Source: Dasyornis broadbenti
Lineage: Eukaryota > Chordata > Aves > Passeriformes > Dasyornithidae
NCBI GenBank assembly: GCA_013397935.1
Contig: VZRN01005169.1
Span: forward strand, 434,001-498,000
Reading direction: 5' to 3'
Length of the DNA: 64,000 nt
The notes under the pieces are model-generated. The model had not been told where the DNA came from. It worked only from the letters and a program-made list of their open reading frames with translations, and ran no database searches. Shown in pieces: positions 1 through 11,553 of the stretch (positions within the stretch are counted from its first letter, which is position 1; the number at the start of each line of letters is the position of its first letter). Made by a program: the position numbers and the translations under genes.

Positions 1-775
1 CAGATGATGTTTGACAACTTTCAAGTAGTTGCTACATGGCCTGAGGTTTGAACAGTTCTGCAGATTGCTGCAAGCATTGAAAAATGCCTTCACTACACCT
101 CTCTCACTGCCCAACCATCTTACTACAATAAACAATTCTAGCTTTTGCCTGAATTTAGGGGGAGAAAGGAATAATAATCCAGAATGGAAATTTCAGCCTG
201 AATTTTAAATCCTAAGAAAATTATTAGCAAACTGAAAAGGATTTTCCATCTGAGAGGGGGACACACCCTTAATAATGTATGTATCTATGGTGTTCCAAGG
301 CAAAAATTATTCCTGATGTGCAAGTATCCATTTATGCCAAGTGTTTTCTGTTGCTTCTTCATTCACAAAATAAAGCAGCAGATTTTCACATGTTGTATTT
401 TACAGATTAGCACAAATATAAGCAATTTGAAAGAACAGTGATGCATTTTCTGTTTCTGGGCTTGTCACACTAACAGTCAAATGGCCTCACATGCACAGGG
501 AATCCCTTTGTGTCAGATATATTTTTTTTCCTGGGTACAGTCAATCTTCCTGTCTGTGTAATGCACCATTTTTACATCTTTCCAGCACTATGTTTAGCTC
601 TGCAATGAAGTATATAAATAAATGGTGTAATTCCTTCACCATTTATTTTCACTTTCATGTTATCCTCTTCTGGTATGAATTTCTTCCAGCATTGCCCTGA
701 TGATTTAGGACCTGTTACTTTTTCCTCCTTTCATACAGATTTGCCATCATAGAGTGTGATTGCTTTAGAGCCTTT
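1..775. other. Noncoding, no gene seen
   Basis: AT-rich unique sequence. The only open frames are short and resemble no family I know. No repeat element, CpG cluster or convincing splice-site pair was seen. Confidence 0.6.
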
Positions 776-945
776 TTAAAAATAAAATAAAATATAATTT
801 AAAAACCCCCAAACAAAAAACAAAGGCAGAAACAAACCTAAAAACAAACAAACAAAAACAACCAAAAAACCCCAAACAAACAAAAAAAACTCAAAACCAA
901 AACAAAACCAAAAAAACCCAACAACCAAAAAAACCAAGCAACCCA
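776..945. repeat. A/C-rich low-complexity tract
   Basis: About 170 bases made almost entirely of A runs broken by C runs (AAAAACCCC, AAACAAAC and similar), almost free of G and T after the first 25 bases. Read on the other strand it gives a meaningless Phe/Leu/Val/Gly-rich open frame, which is a composition artefact. Similar tracts occur at 23379-23425, 56997-57097 and, as the complement, 11489-11553. No flanking retroelement body was recognised. Confidence 0.85.
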
Positions 946-2008
946 ATACTACATTTACTGCTTTGGAAAAGAGCATAAAAAGCACTAGGACTCACACACA
1001 AACACCATGCCTGAATGAAGTTCTCATTTGCAGATAGGAAGACGCTCTAATGCATCTTTGATCAGAGGCATGGAGTAAATAGAGGCAGCACCTTTGTAAA
1101 AGAGAGAGAAAAAAAAAATCCATTTAAAAATAATTAGTCTCTAGTCCTGCCACTATGTTTTTCACATTGATAATCCAAGAGAGCGTGGAGAGCACTCACT
1201 TCTGGAACCAGCACTGAATAATCAGATCAGTCTTCATAATGCAAATACCAGAGCAGACAGTAAAAGTGACTGCAAGATTGATATGTTTGGAAGCTGTGTG
1301 ATGCACTCCTGGTAGTCTGGAAGGCTTGGCTGTAATATGAAGGAAGCAAGATCAAAAGCATGACTCCTGAGCATGTTTCAGTGTTAGCAGACCATGTCTC
1401 TGTTAGACTGCACTACGCCTTGCTAACTGTCTGGTTATTTCCCTGTGAACCTGCATTGATTTTCTTGCAGATTGCATTAGTTCCAGTCACAAAAGAAATT
1501 GTATCTGTTCTACAGCTAATGCAAACCTACAACCAGCATTTTCCTGAAGGCTGCTTTTTCATGTCCGATGCAAGAATTCAAATTCATCTGCGAGCGTGCA
1601 TGGCTTTATATAATGAACATCCACATTAAAGATAGCAAAGAGGTGGTAGCAGTTAGCACTGAGGGCACACCTAAGTCTAATATTTGATCTATTAATTATT
1701 GTCTTCTCAAACTCATGAAACATCAGAAAAACCATCCTTAGGTGTGCTTAATTGCCAAGAGCAATTAAAAGTAAATTAAATTTAAAAACCCTGAGGATCC
1801 TGTTGACACCCAGCGACAAGGTTCTGTGACCTGTGTGCTGGGATCTAGCAGCCTCATCCAGCGGAGACAGGGCAGCACACTGTAAAGCAGATTAAGTGCC
1901 TCTTTCTGTGCTGAGCTCCTTTGCCATTTATTATATCTGTCTTTCTTCATGTCCTTGTATTGATAAGAGATATTATTTTAATGAACTATGGTCTTTCTTA
2001 GACCTACT
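946..2008. other. Noncoding, no gene seen
   Basis: Unique sequence. An 89-codon open frame at 1360-1629 begins with ATG but resembles no known protein and has no splice or promoter context. From about 1470 to 1630 the block following TTTTCTTGCAG is AT-rich and could be an acceptor-like or conserved element, but nothing decides this. Confidence 0.5.
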
Positions 2009-2083
2009 TTTTTATTTTTCCTTTTTCCCTCCTCTCTTCCTTCTTGATTTTTTTTCCTTCTTTCCACTGCATTTTTTCCCCAG
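2009..2083 (+). other. Long polypyrimidine tract ending in CAG (acceptor-like)
   Basis: About 75 bases of T/C, interrupted by few purines, end in TTTTTTCCCCAG at 2083, an excellent match to a vertebrate 3' splice site. The sequence after it stays open in one frame for about 130 codons (to 2476). The peptide is not recognisable and no good donor was found, so this may be only a pyrimidine-rich simple tract. Confidence 0.35.
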
Positions 2084-4199
2084 GACTTGAATTGCCTTGC
2101 AATTAAGGCTGAACAAATTTGTGATCACCTTATAAATAACCAGGCATCAGATGTCTCTGAAGACCATGGCTTTCCCTTCTCCTTTCACTTGCTCATGATG
2201 ATCAGGAGAAAAAGGGTTAATGCACTGCTTCTGCTGTTCCCGTCACCTCATACTTTGATGTTTTTTAGTATCCTGCTGAAGCAATATGTTTTTTCTTGGG
2301 TAATTTCTTGTCCTCATTTGCACAGGGGCCCGCGTTACTGTGAGGGGCTGAGCTCAGCCCAAGAGTCTATGAGAGCATTACATGGAAATCCTTTCCAGGA
2401 GAGATCTGTCCAGGGGTGGGATGTACAGAGACATCTGAAAAGAGTTGGGATTCTTAAGCGAAGCAAAGCACTGTAAGAAAACAAGGACTTGGCCATTTTC
2501 CAGAAGGCTGGGTCTAACACGAAGTTGCTTGTAGAATGTCACAATACAACTGAGACTTTTTTTCATCTTCTACTTCATAGTCTAACTTTTCCTCTTAGCA
2601 GTAGAGATGGAGAGTTTTGTCTAACTTTTGACACCTGAAAGTCAGAAGGCCCCATCTTCTCCCTTCAAATCCAGCTCATCCCAAGGTTGATTGGTGGGTC
2701 TTATTTGTTTCACTGACTTTGAGAAAGGGACAAGGAACTGGCTCAGGTTAGTCCATAGTAGCTGTGTTACAAGGCTCTAAAATTAGTTGAGAAATTTTCT
2801 TGCCAAAAGGCTCTGAAAGCTGTGAAGAGGGATTTTAGGCTCACTGCTGTATTCAAAGGATCTGATCAGGACTGAAGGTTGAGAGATACAGAAGGATATT
2901 TAATCAAATGAGGCTGAGCAAGTGATGCTAATTCCAAACAAAGCAGAATAATTCGTTGTCTGGCAAATATAAGCTTGAAATTCCTGACCAGTTCTCATGG
3001 GAGGGAAAAACAAGGCAATGATTCAACTCCAGGATAAACAAGGAAATTCAAATCTAAGTCTGACATAAGATCCATAAATCAACCAGTGGTGCCTAAGTAT
3101 TATGGCAAATAATATTTCATCTCTTGTACTGATCTGACAGCTGTGCAACTGCTTACAATGAAGAGAGTGTTGCCCACAACTTTGACAGTCCTGGCTCTTT
3201 TGGCTTGAATCTAAATATTTCTCCAACCTGGGGCTTGGGTAAAACTTGCTAAATGTGCGAGTTTGAAAGAGAGAGGGAAGAAATGATTCCTGAAAGACAA
3301 ATACAACACAAGGAAAATGGCACAGCACCTAATGATGTAATTTAAATGCAAATGAGGGAAAAGGTATATGTGAAAATTGCTGGGAATTTTTTTAAAAGAA
3401 GAAAAGTTTTCCATTCATCAAAATATTATGATGTCATTTCAGGGTAAACCCTTCTGATGCCAAATTTCAGACCAGAGAGGGCTTGTATGTGTGGTTTTTG
3501 GATTTGCTTTAAGGCTGACATGTCAACTGCCTCAGAATAGGAGGTTTAAAGTGAGTTGGCTGACAGCCTTAAGGGGAGCAGTGGGAATAGCAACTCAGTA
3601 ATTGATTTGAGATGAAATATTCATATAATCCCCAGGGAAGAGGCAGCCCAATGCCCTTCTCAGCCCATATCACAGATGTCATCATTAAAGCTGGCGGTGC
3701 TCAAAACACACTTTGGCTTGATTGGCATAAAACCCTCATCACTTTTTTGGTTGGACTTTACCCCTTGGGTTTTTTTCTCTCCTTTAATCCAGAAGACCCT
3801 TCAGCATTCTGGCGTGATGTGGAGAGTCCTGGTTCAAAAGGACTGTCTGTGTTCCCCCTGAAAATAAAAATGGCATCCTGGAAAAACAGATGAATTGTAG
3901 CAACTCCTCTTGTGGGGGATGCTCAGCAATTAGACGGCATTAGACTACAGTCAGAATAAAATATTAAAGGAGCATTAAGATCATGGCTGTACTTTACAGG
4001 CAGACACATGGCACAGGGCTCTGGAAGTGCATCCGTGACACATCTCAACAGGGGACTAGTAAAGGGATTTCTTTGTAGCACATTACAGAAGTTCCCTAGA
4101 CTCATTTAAAGACATTGTCGTGAATTTTAAGCAGGCTGGGGAGAGGACAAGGCTGTTGTGATCTCAGAAAACGGGCTAATAGCCCTGTAGTGTGAAAGG
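2084..4199. other. Noncoding, no confident gene
   Basis: Unique sequence containing the open frame that follows the acceptor-like tract (to 2476) and several shorter frames, none recognisable. No repeats or CpG cluster were seen. Confidence 0.5.
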
Positions 4200-5160
4200 A
4201 GGAGAGATGCACGTCATGTCCAGAATGGCCACTTGGATTGTGCTAAATTGATAATTTCTAATAATTGCTGAGCCTCACGCTCTGTGCATTGAGTGTCTGT
4301 CGGTAGCGTGGATTTGTGGAAGGGGGAAGGGAGGCTCTGTTTTCTCTGAGGTATTGCTGGAGCCTCCATCATAAGCCAGTGGAAGCTCGGTTGCCACTGA
4401 ATTCCATGAAAAGATGCTGGATGCTGGCGTTGCCCCTAACAACGGTTGCTAAGAGACTTCTGCTGGCATACAGAAGGATGGAAATCGCCACAGATTATGG
4501 CCCTATTTATCATAGTTGTATGAATAGTCTTGTTAAGGGAATGCATGACATATAAATTTAGCGTGCACATGATAGAAATGTAACGCACACGTCACAAGAT
4601 GAGACTGTTCTAGCAGGATCAGGGCTGGCTTATAAATAGTTGTCTCAGCCCCTACTTCCCTCTTAGTGCTTTTGTGGCTTCTCATTAAAACTTTCGTGAG
4701 AGTCTATGAATTATAAAGCAGTGACTAACTGCTTAACAAATTGGCTTTTTACAGAAGAGTCTAGCAGGAGCGGGAAGATGAAAAATCCTGACAGTGTCAG
4801 TGTAACATTATTATTAGGTAGCGGCGAGTGACGTGTGAGGTTGGCCCAATTCTGCTTCCAATTGCTGCAGCTTGGGAGTGGAGCAGGTCCCACAGCATCA
4901 CCATCTGATCTAGAGGATCCAGCCCCTGCCAGCCTGGATCTTAACTGGCCACAAAATGAATGGCTCCTTTTCATCATTAGATCACTTTATTAGTAAATTA
5001 CTGTGGCTCTTCTGATATAATTCACTTCCTGGGGTGAAAAGGATTTATGCCAATACTTGTTTTGTGTTTAATGGATTCATTATGCTTTTCATCATAAAAT
5101 TCATCAATGTTAATTGAACGGATTAGCTAAATGTAATTAGAAGAGGGATATGTAAGGGGG
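4200..5160. promoter_or_regulatory. Putative conserved noncoding element cluster
   Basis: This stretch is rich in homeodomain-like cores (ATTAG, TAATTA-like, CATTA) and contains GTTGC-type half-sites at about 4390-4394 and 4428-4455 (GTTGCCCCTAACAACGG, then GTTGCTAAG) resembling RFX half-sites. It has no repeat signature and no open frame of note. The call as a regulatory element is inference from composition; alignment to other birds or mammals would decide it. Confidence 0.25.
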
Positions 5161-8100
5161 AGGGAGTGTGTCTGTGTCTGCTTTCTCCTACAGCTCTTTG
5201 CTTTAACTACGGCCCAAATGTTAATTCCCCTGTTTCTATTACCCTTTCCAATTTGGCTGATCAATATAACCCTACATTCATGTCAGGGCTTGTATGGTGT
5301 ATTAGATTGCAAGTTAATTCGGGTCCAAAAGAAACATTTTTGACCTTTTAGGGACAGTGGTTTTGGTGGCAGTGGTGGTGTGGGCGTTTTCCCCCAAATG
5401 CTTTATTTTGTTGCAGAATTTCTTGGTTAGAAAATTAAACCAGTGTGTCAGAAATGACCATGAAACCTGATTATTTCCTTCTTAGTGGTGCAAAGGTTGC
5501 TAGCACATCCGATAATCCCTTCCAGCCCTTGGTGGGGGAGTGTTCAGGCACAGGGTGCCAGGTACAGTTGCTGAGTGGTCTGGTTTTGGCTGTAAGCAAA
5601 TGAAGCAGTGATTAGGTTTCTGTAGCCACTTTTCCTGCAGATAAGATAATTGAAGCTGCATTAGCTGCCTCGGGAAGAAATGTCATACCTGCCTCACCAT
5701 TTTCTTCATGTCAAGGATGCATTTATGTCACATCTTTATAGGTCAATAAACAGCTACAAGGGAATTTCAGCTGTGGGATGTTAAAGTAATGGAGCTTCCT
5801 TCCTCACAGAACATTAACGCTTCTAAATAGGCTAAACCTGGTTGTTTCAAACCTCAATTACATTTACTAGAAGATAGGAAGGTAGATCTCAGATCAATTC
5901 TTGCAAGGCAGTGAATACAGACGAGAAGACCCTTGGGCTAGGTTCAGTAATGAAATTAGTGCTAGAAATGGAAGTGTTGCAAGTGCCAGAGCAGCGAGAC
6001 CTCCTTTGAATTAGGAGTGTCAAGATACCTCTGAACTGAAAGTCTTTAGAGCGTCACTGTGCAGAGGTTTCACAATCACCTGTGGCCTGAGCTTTGGAGG
6101 GAGCCCTGTGCCAGGCCAGTGTGTGTCACAGCAGGAGAGGCTGATCAGCATCCGTGTCCTTGGGAGACCTGGAATCCTCGCGTCGGGTGAGGGTGCCTGG
6201 GGCACGAGCCTGTTGGAGGCTGTCTACTCCGAGTCCCTTTTTGTCTGCTGGGCTGGCAGTGCTGTGGCACAGGCAGTGGCAGAGCTGTCAGTGCTGTGGG
6301 AGGCTGTGGAGTGTGTCTGCACAGCAAGTTTCTCATCACACCAGTGGGGGATAGTTTGGGCTAAAGAGAATGGGATCAGCTTGGATTCCTCTGATGCACA
6401 CAACACACTGCAGCAGAAAGGTGACATCCTGTCTCTGGTGGCTTTAGCTTGACAATGTGTCCTGTCTTTCTCCCATCCCTTTGAATGGACTAGGGAATAT
6501 GAGGTGGAGTTTGTCTACAAGGAAGTGTTAACCTGCACCTTTATTTGATTTCAAATATACATTTATAATTGCTTCCATTTTCCACCTTTACAGTAGTTAT
6601 GTTCTTTTCCATAGGAAGCATGAGCGTGACGTTTTGGGTGAGAATAACTCTGCTGTGGGCAATCAGGCATGTTTTAATTATCAGAGCTGAGCAATAACCT
6701 CATGGAAAAAGAGTTCTGGTGTTGTAATCTTTCTTTTAACTTCCAGCCAGTTCTGGTGAGAAGCTCTGTTTGCACCCATCCACGCTGCTTGGCCTCCAAA
6801 AACACCCCAAGATGTTTTGGGGGAGACTTTCCCTCACTGGGAACTGGAGCAGACATCCATCTGCAATACAGGGGCTCAGCTGGAACTCGTCATTGCAGGA
6901 GAGAGCAGGAGATGGTTGTGGCACAGAGAAGGGCCCAGTAAGGTGATACAACGACTTGGGTTTGCTGGGAAGCCCCCAGGTGTGCTGTGAAATACTGATT
7001 TCTTCATGTGCAGCGTGGTTTGTGTTTGGAACAGGGCTGGATTTGTCCCAAGTCCGCCAGGGCCAAGATGTGGCATCTTCCTCCCCAGCTGGCCAGGAGG
7101 GATCAAACTGCTCCAGTGGGGAGAAAACCACTGAATAATTATTTGGGTAATAATTCAAGTGGAAGGTTTAAAGGTTTTTCCAAGTCACATTTCTCTGCTC
7201 ACTATAAACAGATTCCATCCTGAAAATCTGCTGTCTATTCCTCACCAAGTGATAAATCCTAGAACCTCACAGGACCAAACATTATTGTCCTTCAGCTTTA
7301 CTTGTTATCCCAGCGGTCTGCATGCATGTATCTGCAAGCATCCAGCATCCTCTCCACCCCTGCTCAGCCTCTCTCTGCTCTTGGATGTGCACACTGAGAA
7401 GGGCGGATGCTTTTAACCATGGGAGGGCAGGGCCCGCAGAGGGAGCTGTGGCAGCGCTTTCCCAGAGGGATGCCCGGCTCTCTGTCAGGAGCACACCCAG
7501 GTCCTCCCTCTGATGTCCCTGCAGAAGCAGTGAGTGTCCTGCACCTGCGCCTTTGCCTTCCTAGGGCAGCAAATCCCTCTGCAGAGCCCAGTCTTGCTGC
7601 TGCTGCAAGTGAGGGGACAACCTACCCCAAGAAACCACAGGGACTGTCCCTTCCAAGAGACAGGAGCAAGATTTGCCCTTGGCTGCCACCTCATCTGCAC
7701 TGCTCTGTTGCTCACCTGTGAAATGGGTGACTGATTATAAGACCTTCAGAGGGAATCAGATTAAAGCACCATTAACACTTCTGCCTGGTGCCTGGCTGTG
7801 TGTGTCCACAGTCAGTCTGTGGGAGCAGGTGTTGCAGTGCCTCCCAGCAGCGATGGGCACTTGTGTCGCTGTGTGGGGACACTGTGGGTCACCCCAGAAG
7901 GTGGATGGATTACAGCCAACTCATGCAAATAGAGATGTACAGCAGTGAAGGAGCTTCCTGACCAAGGTGGGGCAAGTGGCTTCATCCCTAAGTACTTGTT
8001 TCATCGAGTGTAACATCGGGAGTAGGTTATTTGCCTCCTTTGAAAAGGATAGTGAGTTTCTTTGTTGAACAGAGCTGTTCAAGAGGACATTATTTACCAT

Positions 8101-8965
8101 CCAGATCTGTTTATGGGAACTTTTAATTTAACATTTCGTTGCTGATGTTCAGTAATAGACTTTTTTCAGCCTGTCTTGCGAGATCTATTATCAATGTTCG
8201 CTGAACCAGATCGAAGAGAGAAACTGATGTCTTTTATTGCTTGGTCTATACATGGTTTGCTACTTGGGAGAATAAAATATTCCATGCTTATTGAGAATCT
8301 GCGTTATTGAGAATTGTATCAATGCTTGTTTTATGTTTATTGACATTGCATTTAGACTGGCTATTTGACTGCCATGTTGCATTTGATCAAGCTTAACTTT
8401 GTTTCTAGGTCACGGCAATCTCTTGCCCTGATAAAAGGTAAAGGGGGGAATTCCTATTTTAAACACAAAATAATTATAATTTAATTTTGGGGGGGATATG
8501 CACATTGATGCGTACAAGCCTTGATATCTGCCCTGTCCACAGGGGAGTAATTTTGACTTTGAAGTGCAGAATTGTGTTCATATTTAATAACCAGTTCTTT
8601 TTAAAGTGAGGCTTAATGGAGGTTTGTTGGTAATTATTCTGCCTCATTGATAAAGATCCCAAACACACAAGAGTTTCAAATTATTTCACAGCTGATTTAT
8701 ATGCACAAAGCATAATTAGAATCATGTAATTTCCTTGCTAGTTTGGTTCTCATTTGAATATAGAAAGATGTCACTGAGAAAAACTTTTATACTTTCTTAT
8801 TTGACTGACACCGAAAAATCAAATATGAATTGCAACCAAAAAAACCCCATGTATAAAGTGCTGCACACTATTACTGAGCACTATTGAAACACTGCTTTGA
8901 AGGCAGAATTATAAATTGCCTCACGGGTGCTTTTAATGTTCTCCCTACTATATATTATCAGGGAC
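5161..8965. other. Noncoding; GC-richer block at about 6.08-7.95 kb
   Basis: Many overlapping short open frames occur on both strands between 6.08 and 7.95 kb, because GC-rich DNA has fewer stop codons. CpG is not enriched (mostly TG/CA), so this is not an active CpG island. No frame gives a recognisable protein. 8.0-8.96 kb is AT-rich unique sequence. Confidence 0.5.
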
Positions 8966-9080
8966 CTTCACAAATGTCAGTTTTATAAACACCTCGGTGA
9001 GAAGAGAAGATGCTTTTACCACCATTTTACAGATGAGGAGCTGCAGTACAAGAGAGTTTAAGGTCAAAAATGTCCACTCA
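8966..9080 (-). repeat. MIR-like SINE relic
   Basis: The plus strand reads ACCATTTTACAGATGAGGAGCTGC followed by an AAGAGAGTTTAAGGTCA-type segment. This follows the reverse complement of the MIR core (ATTTTACAGATGAGGAAACTGAGGC, AGAGAGGTTAAGT, AAGGTCAC). MIRs are ancient, inactive tRNA-derived SINEs shared by amniotes. The copy is strongly diverged. A second MIR-like phrase (AGTGGCAGAG, then CAGAGCCCAGGTCTC) lies about 200 bases downstream at 9274-9320 and may be the displaced remainder. Confidence 0.5.
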
Positions 9081-10290
9081 ATTTAGCTACATTATTAGAA
9101 ACATCTAGAACTTGATTTTTCAAAGCATTACACAACACAGTGAATGTACTTGAAACACTACCAAGACAGACTTCAGTATTCAGTATTATGCCAGACTTAA
9201 TTCCAGGATTTCCTCTTGATTCTAGCCTGCAGAAAGGTGAGAGCTGCAGATTAAGTGAGGTACCTGGTGCCAAGCAGTGGCAGAGGAAGGGGGCAGAGCC
9301 CAGGTCTCTCCCGGGGTGTCCAACAATGCCTGACCAGGAATACTTAACAGCAGTGAAAAGATGTGTCATAGTCAGGAAAATGATGGTAAGAGAAAATTGG
9401 GTGTTTTGTGGGAAGAAGATGATGTAGAGAAATTTCCACATTTGGAAGGGGGCTGATGGAATATGTAAATGGCTGAAATAGCCATGGGTGACATTTTCAG
9501 ATGAATAATATTTTGCATTGGGAGCTGATTTTTTTTGCTTGGAAATTTTTCAGCATTACCAGCAAAATCCAATCTTTTGCTGAAATAGTGACTGCTGCAT
9601 TCAGAGGAGGGAAAGAGTGTTTGAATTACCAGATAGCAGCACTTTTCAGGGACTTGTCTCACCATCCTGGCATGGCATGAAAAAGAATTCCAATGTTGAG
9701 TTTGTGTAAGACAGGATCTGTTGTTCAGCTCTCTATTTATCCGCCTGCACCTGTGTTAAGCCTAAGCCCACTTCTTTTTCTTTCTGTACCTTTCCGCCAT
9801 GTTTTTTGCACACTTCCCAGACTCAGTAAGTCTGTGCGCATCACCCTCCTAAGTTACTCAGCCACGATACATCATCAGCAATTGGCCGTCCTGCATCCTA
9901 AATGAAGCAACTATCCTTCAGGGAGAATAAAAAGAAAATACATGATGGTATAATGAAAGGCTGTTTCATAATATATAAGTACCAGGTGTGGGATTGAGCC
10001 TGCCTAATTTAAGGTCCCAATTTGTATCTATGATTTAAGTGCCTAGCAACCCAGTCCTAGGAGGTGGGGATGAGAATCCCTGTGCCACTGACAAAGAGTG
10101 GAAGGCGCCTTGGGACATCTCCAGAGGGGAGGTGCAGGCTGCTGCCATCGGGTGCCTGTGGTGGGCTGGCAGTGGAGCTGGCTCAGCCTCCTGCCCCTGC
10201 ATTTGATGTTTGATTTTTCTCTAGATGGTTTGCTCTTTGGGGTCCCTGGCTGGATGTGGGTACACAGTCCTGGAGATACAAATGTCCAGA
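9081..10290. other. Noncoding, no gene seen
   Basis: Unique sequence apart from the possible MIR remnant at 9274-9320. Frames at 9140-9427 and 10098-10406 are unrecognisable; the latter runs into the CR1 element. Confidence 0.5.
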
Positions 10291-10701
10291 GCTGGGCTGA
10301 GGATGCCTGGAGAAGAGAAGGCACCAAGGAGATCTTGGAGCACCTTCCAGTACCTGCAGGGAGTTTGCAAGGAAGTTGGAGAGGAGCTTTTGGCAATGGC
10401 ATGTAGTGACAGGACAGGGGGAATGGTTTTAAACTGAAAGAGGCTAGGATGGCTTTAAACTGAGAGAGGGCAGGTTTAGGTTAGATATTAGCAAGAAATT
10501 AATTACTGTGAGAGTGATAAGGCCCTGACACAGGTTGCCCAGAGAAGCTGTGGGTGCACCATCCCTGGAAGTGTTCATACCAGCTTGGACAGGGCTTTGA
10601 GCAACCTGGTCCAGTGGAAGGTTCCCTGCCCACAACAGGGGCGTTGGAGCCAAATGATTTTTAAAGGCTCCTTCTAACCCAAACCATTCTGTGATTCTCT
10701 G
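10291..10701 (+). mobile_element. CR1 LINE, 5'-truncated 3' fragment
   Basis: Sense-strand copy of the 3' part of an avian CR1 non-LTR retrotransposon. Recognisable segments in order are CCTGGAGAAGAGAAGGC, TTTTAAACTGAAAGAGG, AGGTTTAGGTTAGATATTAG, GGTTGCCCAGAGAAGCTGTG, CATCCCTGGAAGTGTTCA, CTTTGAGCAACCTGGT, and the terminal octamers ATTCTGTG and ATTCTCTG at 10686-10701. CR1 copies end in such an octamer repeat and lack a poly(A) tail. Only the last 400 or so bases remain, which is typical of 5' truncation. An internal 26-base segment is duplicated (10425-10476). The copy is inert. Confidence 0.93.
10425..10476 (+). repeat. 26-bp tandem duplication inside CR1
   Basis: Two adjacent 26-base units (10425-10450 and 10451-10476), each containing TTTAAACTGA and GAG, match at 21 of 26 positions by eye. 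CR1 copies normally have this segment once, so it arose in or before this insertion. Confidence 0.8.
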
Positions 10702-11488
10702 ATGCACTGCTAGGAGGCACTCTGAAATCCCACATAGATTGTGCTCTCCCCACAAAGGCACATCTTCTGTTTCCCAATTCCTGGGGGCGGGGACTCAGCC
10801 AACCTGCTGCAGCTGCTCAGCCTGGGAGAGGGCGACCAAGCAATTTACAAAAGACGTTATTAAAAGCCACAAGAAAGCAGGGGTTTGTGATAAGGAAACT
10901 GACAGGATCTAAATTAAACAGTATATGCAAGGTGCTGTGCATTTGTTTATAAAACATGGTGTTACTCAGAGAGGAGGAAAGATCTTGATACATCTCTGTC
11001 TGTGTTTTTTTGTCCTGATGTACACAGGTAAGACCATGCACCCTTCTCTGTTTTCCCTAACTCAGTGGCATTTGCCTCCTGTTACAGGCGGGTGGAATTA
11101 ATTTTTCAATCTCTCTCCGCTGTGGACCCTTTCTGTCTATAGAAAGTCTGTTGAATTGTTGTGGATTCTGTTACACAGCCTGTTTGACACCTCAGGTCAG
11201 ATCTGAAGCACAGAAGAAGTGAAATTGAATTTTTCCTCCTGAATTTCCCCTTTCTTATTCTTCTACAGGTCTCAATTGTGTTCAAGTTGTGCTTTTACCA
11301 AGTGCCATACAGAGCCTAACACCACATGTATGTTAACTGCACTTCATCTCACAGACAGATGAAGCATCATGTGAGACAAGGCTCATTTAAATTCTGTATT
11401 ATAATGGAGTGACAGATCCATGCACTCACAATCATGAGTAATTTTCCTTCCCATAATAGTAGTGGCTTAAAAACTACATTACCAGAAG
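10702..11488. other. Noncoding, no gene seen
   Basis: Unique sequence. An ACAG|GTAAGA donor-like site at 11027-11032 sits just behind a pyrimidine tract but bounds no open exon. Confidence 0.5.
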
Positions 11489-11553
11489 GGTTGTGTTTTG
11501 TTATGGTTTTTTTTGGTTTTTGTTTTTTGTTGGTTTTTTTATTTTATTTTATA
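11489..11553. repeat. T/G-rich low-complexity tract
   Basis: T runs broken by G pairs (GGTTTTTTTTGG, GTTTTTTGTTGG) ending in ATTTTATTTTAT. It is the complement type of the A/C tracts elsewhere in the window. Confidence 0.8.

Noticed and set aside
776..985. Hydrophobic 69-residue frame, minus
   Set aside because: Produced by translating the complement of the A/C-rich tract.
6080..7950. GC-richer block with many overlapping frames, possible island or gene
   Set aside because: CpG is depleted (TG/CA-rich), no frame is recognisable, and no splice-site set is consistent.
11021..11034. Donor ACAG|GTAAGA as an exon end
   Set aside because: The preceding sequence is itself a pyrimidine tract with CAG; no open exon lies between sites.
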